Shown: in pieces, positions 8,820-17,035 of the stretch
How the letters are laid out: each line of letters starts with the position of its first letter
How positions within the stretch are numbered: the first letter of the stretch is position 1
NCBI RefSeq assembly: GCF_011801145.1
Contig: NZ_CP046172.1
Coordinates: 6,138,001-6,202,000 of the forward strand
Length of the DNA: 64,000 bases
Direction: 5' to 3'
From: Nocardia arthritidis
Lineage (GTDB): Bacteria; Actinomycetota; Actinomycetes; Mycobacteriales; Mycobacteriaceae
The notes under the pieces: model-generated
The model's input: the letters and a program-made list of their open reading frames with translations, nothing else
Databases searched by the model: none
What the model was told of the DNA's origin: nothing
Made by a program: the position numbers and the translations under genes

Positions 8820-9377
8820 ATGGACTCCGACATAGTTATCGTGCCGATGGGCCTGGGACACCTGCGACAGGTCCTGGATCTGGGGCACGAGGTCTTCGAT
8901 ATCAATGCCAAGCCGTACACCTCGTGGTCGCTGACCTCGGTGGCCGAGCACCTGGACAGCCCCGACAACGCGTGCTGGGTCGCGCTGGATTCGGATCGGG
9001 TGGTCGGTTTCGTCTTGGGATCGATGGAGTTCGAACTACGCGACGACTGGGCCTACCTGGAGTGGATCGCCGTCGCACCCGATATGCAGGGGCACGGCAT
9101 CGCCCGCAGGCTGGTCGACGTCTGCTCCGAGGCGCTGTTCGCGCGCGGCGCGCGGCGCATCGTCACCGATGTGGAGTCGCACAATCGCGCGTCGGCGGCG
9201 CTGATGGAACGCAGCGGGTTCACCGCGGCGGCCACGGTGACGCTGTATGTGCGGCCGAATCCCGATGATCCGGAACCGGAGTCGGCGGAGACCCTGCCCG
9301 CGGTGCCGATCGGCACCAAGCGCGACCTGATCCGGCGCGGCCGGTTGGCGGGCGAGAAGCGCGGGGCGCGTTCGTAG
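8820..9377 (+). CDS. GNAT family N-acetyltransferase
   Basis: This 185-residue protein has one GNAT domain: a central strand WAYLEWIAVAPDMQGHGIA containing the acetyl-CoA-binding Q/RxxGxG/A element, then NRASAALMERSGF typical of motif B. The end is a basic tail. It starts 38 bases after ku on the same strand. The acetyl acceptor cannot be predicted; RimI-like N-terminal acetylation is one possibility. Confidence 0.85.
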   Translation: MDSDIVIVPMGLGHLRQVLDLGHEVFDINAKPYTSWSLTSVAEHLDSPDNACWVALDSDRVVGFVLGSMEFELRDDWAYLEWIAVAPDMQGHGIARRLVDVCSEALFARGARRIVTDVESHNRASAALMERSGFTAAATVTLYVRPNPDDPEPESAETLPAVPIGTKRDLIRRGRLAGEKRGARS

Positions 9378-9408
9378 TTCGCGAATTCGTGGTGGGAGTT
9401 GGGTCCGC

Positions 9409-10032
9409 TCAGTCCGGTGCTTGCGCGCGGACCCGCCCCTCTTCGAAGAACGCGAGCAGGTCGGCCACCGTGCCGAGTTCGTCGCGCGGCCGCAGCGCAC
9501 CGAATGACGCGTTCCAGAACGCGCCGGTGCGCGGAGTCCACGGCCCGACGTACGCGTACGGTCTTGGATGCGCCGAATCTCCCGGTGACACACCGTAATT
9601 CACTTCGTCGGCGGTGACCGCCAGGTCGAAGTGCTCCGGCCACAGCACCGGCGTGGCCTCGGGCAGCAACCGCCGCAGGGCCGCATCGCCGATCCGGAAC
9701 CAATCCTCCAGCACCGCAACCGATTCCGCATCCACCTTTACCTCGGCATCCAGGTCCATTTCGGTGGTGTCCTGATACACCCCCTCCGGCGGACCGGCCT
9801 GCACCCCTGCCAACGCCGCCAGCTCCCGATAGCTACCGCTCAGCGGCGCCCGCCCACCGTCCCAAACCAGCTCGGCTCCCCGCACCGAAACCGGCAACGT
9901 GACGCCCCCGAACCCACCCTCGACCACCCCGAGCCGAATGGTCCCGAACTCCCGATGCTGTGGCCCCGCGATCACCAACTCCGCCACAGCATGCAGCGTT
10001 TCCCTGGTTTTCCTATACAGTGCGTCGTCCAC
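9409..10032 (-). CDS. conserved actinobacterial protein of unknown function
   Basis: This 207-residue soluble protein has no membrane segment or recognisable catalytic motif. The sequence is mixed alpha/beta, with a distinctive DLAVTADEVNYGVSPGD stretch and a YAYVGPWTPR turn. The start is GTG 10032, because the frame upstream offers no other start with a good ribosome site; GGGGA lies about 10 bases before it. The start codon lies inside one arm of a perfect inverted repeat (10022-10061), so initiation may be structure-sensitive. Confidence 0.7.
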   Translation of the reverse strand: MDDALYRKTRETLHAVAELVIAGPQHREFGTIRLGVVEGGFGGVTLPVSVRGAELVWDGGRAPLSGSYRELAALAGVQAGPPEGVYQDTTEMDLDAEVKVDAESVAVLEDWFRIGDAALRRLLPEATPVLWPEHFDLAVTADEVNYGVSPGDSAHPRPYAYVGPWTPRTGAFWNASFGALRPRDELGTVADLLAFFEEGRVRAQAPD

Positions 10033-10061
10033 ACCGAGATCATCCCCGGTGTGGACGACGC
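10022..10061. repeat. perfect 15-bp inverted repeat over a translation start
   Basis: GCGTCGTCCACACCG (10022-10036) is matched exactly in inverse complement at 10047-10061, with a 10-base spacer. On the minus strand the hairpin lies between the stop of the coiled-coil gene (10068) and the GTG at 10032, burying that GTG in the 3' arm. It could be a terminator for the upstream gene, a translation-blocking hairpin or an operator. Confidence 0.8.
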
Positions 10062-10067
10062 CTGCAC

Positions 10068-10394
10068 CTAATTCACCGACTGGTCCGGTTCACCCTCTTC
10101 GGGAACGGTGATGTCGAAACGCTGCAGGATGGCTTGGACACCGCGGTTCACGCCGGTCATCTCGCCCCGCAGGGACTCGATTCGTCCGTCGACCTGGTTG
10201 AACCGTCGATCGACCTCGTCGAACCTCTGATCGACCTCGCCACGCAGCTCGGTCATGTCGGCCTGGAGCCGTTTGAGTTTCTTCCTGAATTTGAGGATAT
10301 CGGCCTCGTAAACGCCGCGGTCCTCCTTCCAAGTTTTGTGCTTATCCTCCAAAGTCTTCACACGCTCATCCAGCTGCGTCAAAGTCACCGTCAT
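10068..10394 (-). CDS. small coiled-coil protein (paralogue A)
   Basis: This 108-residue protein is highly charged and almost entirely heptad-like (LDERVKTLEDKHKTWKEDR, then FDEVDRRFNQVDGRIESLRG), predicting one long coiled coil. It ends GVQAILQRFDITVPEEGE. The last third resembles the protein at 10640-10963, so the two are probably paralogues. No membrane segment or signal peptide is present. The family is not recognised. A purine-rich GAAAGGCGG stretch precedes ATG 10394. Confidence 0.65.
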   Translation of the reverse strand: MTVTLTQLDERVKTLEDKHKTWKEDRGVYEADILKFRKKLKRLQADMTELRGEVDQRFDEVDRRFNQVDGRIESLRGEMTGVNRGVQAILQRFDITVPEEGEPDQSVN

Positions 10395-10639
10395 AAGGCC
10401 GCCTTTCGCATGCTTCTACGTCAACAGTTTTCTTGGCCAGCCCGGACCATGGGAGAAGTCCCCGTACATACATTTAAGAAAATCAGACGCGAGCCTCAGA
10501 GAGACACTGCGCCGACAAGGTTATCGAATCACGAAAAACCGGGCGTGATCGGAGCATAACAGCTCCTGCGGGGTCGCGCACTCGAAATTAGCAGACACCT
10601 CGATCAGACTGGCGCACAAGGGATCTCGGGCACCGACCA

Positions 10640-10963
10640 TCACTCATCGTCGGCGGCGATCACGATGCCGAAGTGCTCGACTATCGCCTGCAACCCCCGC
10701 TCGAGGCGGGTCATGCCCTGCTTGATGTCCCAGGCGTCACGGTTCGCCTCCTCTTGAGCCGACTGCAGTCTCGAGATCGTGAATCTGTACTCGCCAACCC
10801 TGCGCTGCAGATCCCTGACCCGCATACGGATGTCACCTATATCGTCACGCTGGCCCTGCGAAAACTCAGGGTCGTCGCTCGCCTCATCGACCTTCTTAGC
10901 GATGCGGAGCGCGATTTCAGCTGCGAACAAACGTTTTTCGAGATCTTCGATCGTTACTGCCAT
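10640..10963 (-). CDS. small coiled-coil protein (paralogue B)
   Basis: This 107-residue coiled-coil protein begins MAVTIEDLEKRLFAAEIAL and ends GLQAIVEHFGIVIAADDE, matching the ending of the neighbouring paralogue (GVQAILQRFDITV). ATG 10963 has an AAGGGGG ribosome site. A 245-base gap with no gene separates the two copies; its base composition looks less GC-rich than the surroundings. Function unknown; paired coiled-coil proteins like these often oligomerise. Confidence 0.65.
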   Translation of the reverse strand: MAVTIEDLEKRLFAAEIALRIAKKVDEASDDPEFSQGQRDDIGDIRMRVRDLQRRVGEYRFTISRLQSAQEEANRDAWDIKQGMTRLERGLQAIVEHFGIVIAADDE

Positions 10964-11123
10964 GACTACCCCCTTACTAGTTGCGATTACACACAACACT
11001 TTAAGCACAACGACCGACCGCACATTTACCGAAACGTGATCTATGCGGCGACCCGGGTCGAAAGTTCCAAAAGATGAGCCGCGCGGGTTCCATTCGGACA
11101 CAGACGATGTCGGACCCGTCCGT

Positions 11124-11129
11124 TAGCAT
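11124..11129 (+). promoter_or_regulatory. -10 hexamer of a leaderless-type promoter
   Basis: TAGCAT fits the actinobacterial TANNNT -10 pattern and ends 6 bases before GTG 11136. There is no ribosome site, which is the layout of leaderless transcripts. Confidence 0.5.
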
Positions 11130-11135
11130 CGGCGC

Positions 11136-12119
11136 GTGCTGGTGTTGAGTGGACGTGATGTCGAAGAGCTGCTCGATTTGGATCGACTGGTCGATGCGGT
11201 CGCGGCGGCGATGGCGGATTTGAGTGCGGGGCGGGTGTCGATGCCGGACCGGATCGGGGCGTTCGTCGACGCGCCGCGGACCGGAATATTGGATATGCCG
11301 GTGTATGTGCCGTCGACGAGATCGCTTGCGAGCAAACTGGTTTCGATATTTCCCGGGAATTCCGGGACGGAACTGCCGGTGCGGCAGGCGGTGATCGTGG
11401 CCTTCGATCCGGCCAACGGCGCGCCCGCGGCACTGATGGATGCGACATACCTCACCGCGGCGCGGACGGCGGCCTGTTCGGCGCTGTCGGCGAAACTGCT
11501 CGCCCGCGCGGATGCCACGACGCTCGCGGTACTCGGCACCGGGGCGCAGGCGCGGGAGCACATCAGGGCCGTCGCGCGGGTGCGGCCGATCGAGACGATC
11601 CGCGTCGCCGGGCGCAATCTCGCCGCGGCGCAGGCGCTGGCCCGCGAACTGGCCGATGAGGTCGGTGCCCGGATCACCGCGACCGACTCCTGGCAGGATG
11701 CGCTGCGCGACGCCGATATCGCCTGCGGCACAACCTATGCCGACGAGCCGGTGCTGCGCCGGGCCTGGATCGCGCCCGGCGCGCACCTCACCTCGATCGG
11801 TTACAACCCGCGCGGGCGCGAGATCGATGACGAAACCGTCGCCGAGGCCGCGCTCTTCGTCGAGGACCGGCATGCCGCGCTCACCGCGACCCCGCCCAAT
11901 CTCGATATCGCCGAACCGATTTCGCGCGGCATCATCACCGCCGAGGATATCGCGGGCACGCTGGGCGAACTCGTCACGGGAAGCGTCGAGGGCCGCACCG
12001 GCGACGAGCAGATCACGCTCTACAAATCGGTGGGTGTCGCAGTGCAGGACGCGGCGGCGGCCACATTGGTGTTGGCCGCGGCCCGTGAACAGGGCCGCGG
12101 CCAACAGGTGGATCTCTGA
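11136..12119 (+). CDS. ornithine cyclodeaminase / mu-crystallin family protein
   Basis: This 327-residue NAD(P)-dependent enzyme shows the family pattern: an ASKLVSIFPGN element with the substrate-side Lys (K67), LTAARTAA (106-113), the dinucleotide-binding GTGAQAREH (134-142) and SIGYNPRGREID late in the fold. Members deaminate ornithine to proline or reduce cyclic imines and amino acid precursors; which reaction applies here is not clear. The gene lacks a ribosome site, and a TAGCAT -10 element six bases before the GTG suggests a leaderless mRNA. Confidence 0.85.
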   Translation: MLVLSGRDVEELLDLDRLVDAVAAAMADLSAGRVSMPDRIGAFVDAPRTGILDMPVYVPSTRSLASKLVSIFPGNSGTELPVRQAVIVAFDPANGAPAALMDATYLTAARTAACSALSAKLLARADATTLAVLGTGAQAREHIRAVARVRPIETIRVAGRNLAAAQALARELADEVGARITATDSWQDALRDADIACGTTYADEPVLRRAWIAPGAHLTSIGYNPRGREIDDETVAEAALFVEDRHAALTATPPNLDIAEPISRGIITAEDIAGTLGELVTGSVEGRTGDEQITLYKSVGVAVQDAAAATLVLAAAREQGRGQQVDL

Positions 12120-12158
12120 GTTATTGCGCCGCAGCACAGTTCGGCTACCAAGCCCGAA

Positions 12159-13025
12159 CTACTTGCGGAACTTACCCTCCAGCTCCTTCAACGTCGCCTG
12201 CAGATCATCGGGCGAATTCGTCTTGAAGTTGCCGTCGAAACCCTTCTCCGCCCGGATCGCCGCCTCGACCTCCGGATCGTGATACAGCTGAACGAGTTTC
12301 AGATATTTCGGGTTGTCCTTGTCGGCGGCGCGGGCGGCGAACACATTGATGTACTGCTTGAGGTCCGGCCGCTCCGGATCGTCGGTGTAGATGGTCTGGT
12401 CCTTACCCAAACCCGCTGGGCGCGCGAAGGTGTCGTCGACGAACGCGGCATCCGCGCTGTCCAGCGATGGCGCCGTCAGGGTCGGATCGATGGGAGTCAG
12501 CTTCACCTTCGACGCGCCGGTATCGACGTCCTCGATCTTGGAATCCCAAGTGGCGCCGCCCTTCAGCACGATCAGCCCGGCGGCGGCCAGGCTCAGCAGC
12601 GGCCGCACCTGGTTGGCCGGATTGTTGCTCAGGGTGATCTGGCCGCCCTTCGGGATGTCGGCGACCGTCTTGTGCTTCTTCGAGTACAACGTCAGCGGGA
12701 AGATCTCGGTGGCCCCGATCGGCACCAGCGTGTCGTTATTGCGCACGTTGTAATTGGCCAGGTAGCGCACGTGCTGGAATTTGTTGAGATCGATCTGCCC
12801 TTGGGACAGCGCGGGATTCGGCTGGTTGTAGTCGCTGAAGTTGGTGAAGGCGACGGTGATGCCCTGCTCGGCGGCCTTCTTCTTGAATACCCCCCAGTGC
12901 GGCAGTGCGAGATCGTTCACACCGATGCGCACCGTGTCGCCGGAGTGTTCCTTACCACAGGCCACGCCACCGGCGGTGAGGGCGAGCAGAAGGGGAATCG
13001 CCAGCATACGGCGCAGAATTCGCAT
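12159..13025 (-). CDS. metQ: MetQ-type substrate-binding lipoprotein (copy 1)
   Basis: This 288-residue exported lipoprotein has a basic N-terminus, a hydrophobic core and a lipobox-like GVAC. The NlpA/MetQ domain includes the family sequence FTNFSDYNQPNPALSQGQID and a YSKKHK turn. It should capture methionine or a related amino acid for an ABC importer. ATG 13025 is used; a TTG three codons upstream is less likely. It diverges from the complete metQ-metN-metI set on the plus strand and has no ATPase or permease of its own, so it may share that transporter. The Cys context (Gly at -3) is a weaker lipobox than in copy 2. Confidence 0.85.
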   Translation of the reverse strand: MRILRRMLAIPLLLALTAGGVACGKEHSGDTVRIGVNDLALPHWGVFKKKAAEQGITVAFTNFSDYNQPNPALSQGQIDLNKFQHVRYLANYNVRNNDTLVPIGATEIFPLTLYSKKHKTVADIPKGGQITLSNNPANQVRPLLSLAAAGLIVLKGGATWDSKIEDVDTGASKVKLTPIDPTLTAPSLDSADAAFVDDTFARPAGLGKDQTIYTDDPERPDLKQYINVFAARAADKDNPKYLKLVQLYHDPEVEAAIRAEKGFDGNFKTNSPDDLQATLKELEGKFRK

Positions 13026-13192
13026 TGGAGGCAAACTAGACGATCGTACAACTTTTGACCAGGGTTTCGCTCAGCACAATCGGAACTGTTGCCACCCGGA
13101 TGCTCCGGCCGCTTGGATAACCGGGTTCAGAGGCGCGCCGGGCGGATCATCCGCCCGGCCGCCGCATGTTGCGACAAGTTTCGGGAGCACGA
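13026..13192. promoter_or_regulatory. divergent leader between two metQ genes, with a strong palindrome
   Basis: Between the divergent metQ genes lies a 23-bp palindrome at 13137-13159 (arms GCCGGGCGGAT and ATCCGCCCGGC, one-base centre). On the minus strand, 13085-13120 reads TTATCCAAGCGG, then CCGGA/TCCGG arms, then GGTGGCAACAG. This is faintly reminiscent of SAM-riboswitch conserved pieces but too short for a standard SAM-I aptamer. Either could regulate methionine uptake. Confidence 0.4.
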
Positions 13193-14068
13193 GTGAAATT
13201 CCATCGGGTACTGGCGATCCCGGTCCTGGTAGCTACCGCCGCCCTCACCATCACGGCGTGCGGTGCCAATGACAAGGCGTCTTCCGACACGGTAGTCCGC
13301 ATCGGCACCACCGACAACGATCCCTCGTGGGACGTCTTCGAGCAGAAGGCCAAGGAGAAGGGTATCGCGGTCAAGATCACCCACTACTCCGACTACAAGC
13401 AGCCCAATGTCGCGGTCTCGCAGAAGCAGATCGACCTGAATCTGTTTCAGCACCTGCAGTTCCTCGGCTCGTACAACGTCGCGAACAACGACGATCTGAC
13501 CCCGATCGGCTCCACCTACATCGTGCCGCTCGGCCTGTACTCGAAGAAGCACAAGGCGCTCGCCGAGATCCCGCAGGGCGGCGAGATCGCCGTCCCGAAC
13601 GATCCGACCAACCAGGCCAGGGCGCTGTTCGTGCTGCAGGCCGCCGGTTTGGTGAAACTGTCCGGCACGCCGCGCCAGCCCTCCCCCGCCGATATCGACA
13701 AGGGCGCCTCCAAGGTGAAGGTCACCCCGGTCGACGCCGCGCAGACCGCGCTGTCGCTGGCCTCGGTGGACGGTTCGATCATCAACAACACCTTCCTGGA
13801 CCGCTCCGGCATCGACCCGAATTCCGCGCTGTACAAGGATGATCCGAAGGATCCGAACGCCGAGCCATACATCAACGTCGTGGTGGCGCGGAAGGCGGAC
13901 AAGGACAACCCGCGCTACCAGCAGATCGTCGACCTGTGGCACGACCCGGCCGTGCAGAAGGCGCACGCCGAGGCGACCAAGGGCACCGCGCTCGAGGTGA
14001 AGCGCCCGGCGGCCGATCTGGAGCAGATCCTGCAGCGGGTGCAGCAGCAGGCGCGTTCGGACAAGTGA
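13193..14068 (+). CDS. metQ: MetQ-type substrate-binding lipoprotein (copy 2)
   Basis: This 291-residue lipoprotein has a signal peptide ending in a TITAC lipobox and a MetQ/NlpA domain (HYSDYKQPNVAVSQKQIDLN, YSKKHKALAEIPQGG). It delivers methionine-type substrates to MetNI. GTG 13193 is chosen because GGGAG lies about 7 bases before it; ATG 13166 would add nine residues before the basic n-region. The gene overlaps metN by four bases (GTGA), so translation is coupled. Confidence 0.88.
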   Translation: MKFHRVLAIPVLVATAALTITACGANDKASSDTVVRIGTTDNDPSWDVFEQKAKEKGIAVKITHYSDYKQPNVAVSQKQIDLNLFQHLQFLGSYNVANNDDLTPIGSTYIVPLGLYSKKHKALAEIPQGGEIAVPNDPTNQARALFVLQAAGLVKLSGTPRQPSPADIDKGASKVKVTPVDAAQTALSLASVDGSIINNTFLDRSGIDPNSALYKDDPKDPNAEPYINVVVARKADKDNPRYQQIVDLWHDPAVQKAHAEATKGTALEVKRPAADLEQILQRVQQQARSDK

Positions 14069-15102
14069 GTACTGATAACCGACCTGCGGTCGAATTCCGT
14101 TCGGTCACCAAGGTTTTCGGTAAGGGCGCGGATCGCCATGTGGCGCTGGACAATATCGATCTGCGCATCGAGCGGGGCGAAATCTTCGGTGTGATCGGCT
14201 ATTCCGGCGCGGGTAAGAGCACCCTTGTGCGGTTGATCAACGCGCTGGAGCGGCCGACCAGCGGCACCATCGAGGTCGCGGGCACACCCATCACCGGTGT
14301 CTCCGAGGCGAGCGTGCGGCGGCTGCGCCGGGATATCGGCATGGTGTTCCAGCAGTTCAACCTGTTCCGATCCCGCACGGCCGCGGGCAATATCGAATAT
14401 CCGCTGAAGGTGGCGGGGTGGAAGCGAGCCGAGCGCAAGGCGCGGGTGGCCGAATTACTCGACTTCGTCGGCCTTTCCGACAAGGCGCGCAGCTATCCGG
14501 ATCAGCTCTCCGGCGGGCAGAAGCAGCGGGTCGGCATCGCCCGCGCGCTGGCGACCAATCCGTCGCTGCTGCTCGCCGACGAGTCGACCTCGGCGCTGGA
14601 CCCGGAGACCACCGGCGAGGTGCTGCGGCTGCTGAAGAAGATCAACGCCGAACTCGGCGTCACCATCGTGGTGATCACCCACGAGATGGATGTGATCCGC
14701 GCGGTGGCCGACCGGGTCGCGGTGCTCGCCGAGGGCCGGATCGTCGAATTGGCAAGCACATTCGAGGTTTTCGCGACTCCGCGGGCGACGCCGACACAGT
14801 CGTTCGTGGAAACCGTGCTGCACAACCGTCCGTCGGCGGCGGAGTTGGCCAGGCTCCGGGAACGGCACGGCGGCAGGCTGATCACCGTCGAGGTCGACGA
14901 CCGGCGCGGTATCGGCGAGGCACTGGCGACGGCCACGCACGCCGGTGCGCGCTTCGAGGTGGTCTACGGCGGGGTCAGCACGTTGCAGGACAAGACATTC
15001 GGCAGCGTGACGCTGGCGTTGTACGGCCCGGACGACGCCGTCGAGAAGGTGATCGACCAGCTCGACCGCCAGGCCGTCGCCGGTGAACCGGCCGGGTCGT
15101 GA
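14065..15102 (+). CDS. metN: MetN, methionine importer ATPase
   Basis: This 345-residue ABC ATPase has Walker A GYSGAGKS (45-52), FQQFNLF Q-loop, LSGGQKQRVGIARAL signature and a C-terminal regulatory extension of roughly 90 residues (the NIL/ACT-like domain of MetN) that senses internal methionine. The Walker B reads LLLADESTSALDP. It starts on GTG overlapping the metQ stop. The gene order metQ-metN-metI supports the assignment. Confidence 0.92.
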   Translation: MSTDNRPAVEFRSVTKVFGKGADRHVALDNIDLRIERGEIFGVIGYSGAGKSTLVRLINALERPTSGTIEVAGTPITGVSEASVRRLRRDIGMVFQQFNLFRSRTAAGNIEYPLKVAGWKRAERKARVAELLDFVGLSDKARSYPDQLSGGQKQRVGIARALATNPSLLLADESTSALDPETTGEVLRLLKKINAELGVTIVVITHEMDVIRAVADRVAVLAEGRIVELASTFEVFATPRATPTQSFVETVLHNRPSAAELARLRERHGGRLITVEVDDRRGIGEALATATHAGARFEVVYGGVSTLQDKTFGSVTLALYGPDDAVEKVIDQLDRQAVAGEPAGS

Positions 15103-15113
15103 AAGGGGCTGCC

Positions 15114-15776
15114 ATGCATCAGGATTGGGACAAACTGCGGCCGGTGCTGAACGAGTCGATCGGCACCACGATCTATTTGGTGCTGGTCACCTTCGTGGTC
15201 GGCGGATTGATCGGGCTGTTCCTCGGCACCGCCCTCTACACCACCCGCAAGGGCGGACTGTTGGCGAACGCGCCGATCAACCTGCTGCTCAACGTCGTGG
15301 TGAACGTGGTGCGGCCGATCCCGTTCATCATCCTGCTCGCCGCGCTGGGCCCGGTGACGCTGCAGGTGGTCGGGACCACGATCGGCAGGGACGCTGCGGT
15401 ATTCGTCATGATCGTCGCGGCCTCGTTCGCCATGGCGCGGATCGTCGAGCAGAATCTGGTGACCGTCGATCCCGGTGTCATCGAGGCCGCTCGCGCGGTC
15501 GGCGCCGGGCCGCTGCGGATCATTTTCACGCTGTTGATCCCGGAGGCGTTGGGGCCGTTGATCCTCGGCTACACGTTCGTGGTGATCGGCATCGTCGACA
15601 TGTCGGCGATGGCGGGCGCCGTCGGCGGCGGCGGACTCGGCGATTTCGCACTGACCTTCGGATATCAGCGATTCGACTGGCAGGTGACGTTCGTCGCGAT
15701 GCTGATCATCATCGTCGGTGTACAGGTCGTGCAGTTCTTCGGCAACTGGCTTGCCCGAAAGGTGCTGCGCCGCTGA
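15114..15776 (+). CDS. metI: MetI, methionine importer permease
   Basis: This 220-residue inner-membrane permease has about five hydrophobic segments and the ABC-contacting EAA loop (EAARAVGAGPLRIIFTLLIP). ATG 15114 has AAAGGGG 6 bases upstream; the GTG at 15099, which overlaps the metN stop region, would add five residues. The region after the stop holds a strong bidirectional hairpin. Confidence 0.92.
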   Translation: MHQDWDKLRPVLNESIGTTIYLVLVTFVVGGLIGLFLGTALYTTRKGGLLANAPINLLLNVVVNVVRPIPFIILLAALGPVTLQVVGTTIGRDAAVFVMIVAASFAMARIVEQNLVTVDPGVIEAARAVGAGPLRIIFTLLIPEALGPLILGYTFVVIGIVDMSAMAGAVGGGGLGDFALTFGYQRFDWQVTFVAMLIIIVGVQVVQFFGNWLARKVLRR

Positions 15777-15794
15777 GTTTTCCGCACAACCAGA

Positions 15795-15825
15795 AAGGGC
15801 GCCGAGCAAATCGCTCGGCGCCCTT
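15795..15825. terminator. bidirectional intrinsic terminator
   Basis: A perfect 13-bp stem, AAGGGCGCCGAGC (15795-15807) with GCTCGGCGCCCTT (15813-15825), closes a 5-base loop. It lies between the convergent metI and DUF4189 genes and can serve both strands, as the ends supply short A and T runs. Confidence 0.85.
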
Positions 15826-15831
15826 CGCGGT

Positions 15832-16257
15832 TCAGCCCGCGTTGTGCGTGCAGGCCGTCTGCAGGATGCTCGCCTGCACCGGGGCCGCGCTCAGCGAGGC
15901 CACCGGCGGACCGAAGGCGTCGATCGCGGCACGCTCGGCCTCGGCCTTGCTCGGCGCCGACCGGCCGATCATCGAGCCGTTCTTCACCGCGATCGAACCG
16001 CATCCGTCGACGAACCGGACGATGACGCTGCAGTGTCCGGACACGCAGCGCCCCAACGCCGAAGCGTCCGATTCTTCCCAGCTCGGGTAGTCGGTGGCCC
16101 AGATGGTGTGCGCCTTGCCGTCGACCACCTCGACGGCCATCGATCCGTAGTACCTACCGTCGGGACCCGCCTCGGCGGATGCGAAACCCGCACCGACCGT
16201 CACTGCGGCCATCGACGAAACAGCTAACCCCAGGGCAGTTTTGCCCAGTACAGACAT
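15832..16257 (-). CDS. secreted DUF4189-domain protein (copy 1)
   Basis: This 141-residue protein has a Sec signal peptide (MSVLGKTALGLAVSSMAAVTV..., cleavage near ASA) and a DUF4189-like domain with paired cysteines (GRCVSGHCSVIVRF, then DGCGSIAV) that probably form disulfides outside the cell. GGGGAG lies upstream of ATG 16257. Function of the domain is unknown. A paralogue sits directly upstream on the same strand. Confidence 0.8.
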   Translation of the reverse strand: MSVLGKTALGLAVSSMAAVTVGAGFASAEAGPDGRYYGSMAVEVVDGKAHTIWATDYPSWEESDASALGRCVSGHCSVIVRFVDGCGSIAVKNGSMIGRSAPSKAEAERAAIDAFGPPVASLSAAPVQASILQTACTHNAG

Positions 16258-16355
16258 CGAGAATCTCCCCGTTCGAACGGCTTCCGAAGCGAAGCCATTC
16301 CCGATCTTGGTGGAGCCCGGCTCCGATGTCCAACCCCGGATGGCGGAATCCGTTG

Positions 16356-16790
16356 CTACTGCGCGTTCTTGGCGCACTGCGTCGCGACGATATCGGCGGC
16401 GCGCGGCGACGCGCTGCCCAGATCCGGGAACGGCGGCGCGCTCTCTCCGAGTCCGGCAACGGCCTGCTGCTCCGCCTCCGCCTTGGATGGCGCGGTGGCC
16501 CACCCGAATCGGCCGTCGGCGGCCCGTGCGACGGCGGCACAGCTGTCGCTGTACCGCAATTCGATGTGGCAGTCGTAGACGCCGCATTGGTCGATCGCGA
16601 CGGCGTCGGCGGATACCCAGCTGCGCTGGTCGACCGACAGGCCGATCCGGCCGGTGCTGCGGGAGATCGACAGGGTGCCGAAGTAGGTCCCCGAGGGGGG
16701 CACGGCGGGCGCGGCGCTCGCCTCGACGGCGCCGAAGGCCGCGGCCGACGTCACCGCGAGCCCGAGCACCGAATTCCGCAGTAGTGACAC
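16356..16790 (-). CDS. secreted DUF4189-domain protein (copy 2)
   Basis: This 144-residue paralogue of the downstream gene has a signal peptide (VSLLRNSVLGLAVTSAAAFG), the QCGVYDCHIELRYSDSCAAV cysteine pattern, and SKAEAEQQAVAGLG, which matches SKAEAERAAIDAFG in copy 1. GTG 16790 is preferred because GGGAGG lies about 10 bases before it. Its 5' end overlaps the 94-aa ORF on the same strand. Confidence 0.75.
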   Translation of the reverse strand: MSLLRNSVLGLAVTSAAAFGAVEASAAPAVPPSGTYFGTLSISRSTGRIGLSVDQRSWVSADAVAIDQCGVYDCHIELRYSDSCAAVARAADGRFGWATAPSKAEAEQQAVAGLGESAPPFPDLGSASPRAADIVATQCAKNAQ

Positions 16791-17035
16791 GACGAATTCC
16801 CTCCCGTTTGCGAAGTCCAACGGGCTCGATCATCGTGCAGCGCACCCGGACTGTCCAGTATTCCGTTGCGATCCAGCGGATTCGGGCCCCCGACGGTGAG
16901 GCAGCGGCGGCAGTCGAGCGCATCGCATTCGACGGGTGACGGCGTCTCGGTCTCGAGCAGCGACCCGATACCGAAGCCGGCCAAGCCGAATGCCGCGACC
17001 GAGGTGGCCGCGATCAGCGAATTACGAAACGACAT
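16751..17035 (-). CDS. small exported Cys-containing protein, possibly degenerate
   Basis: This 94-residue frame begins with a good signal peptide (MSFRNSLIAATSVAAFGLAG) behind a strong GGGGAGG ribosome site, then PVECDALDCRRCLTVGG and an unremarkable tail. It overlaps the start of DUF4189 copy 2 by 40 bases and the end of the methyltransferase-like frame by 14 bases. The N-terminus looks real; the tail past about residue 60 resembles noise, so this may be a truncated member of the neighbouring secreted family. Confidence 0.4.
   Translation of the reverse strand: MSFRNSLIAATSVAAFGLAGFGIGSLLETETPSPVECDALDCRRCLTVGGPNPLDRNGILDSPGALHDDRARWTSQTGGNSSCHYCGIRCSGSR

Noticed and set aside
10336..10548. 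A 70-codon plus-strand frame in the gap between the coiled-coil genes
   Set aside because: No ribosome site, partly antisense to a better-supported gene, and no recognisable features.
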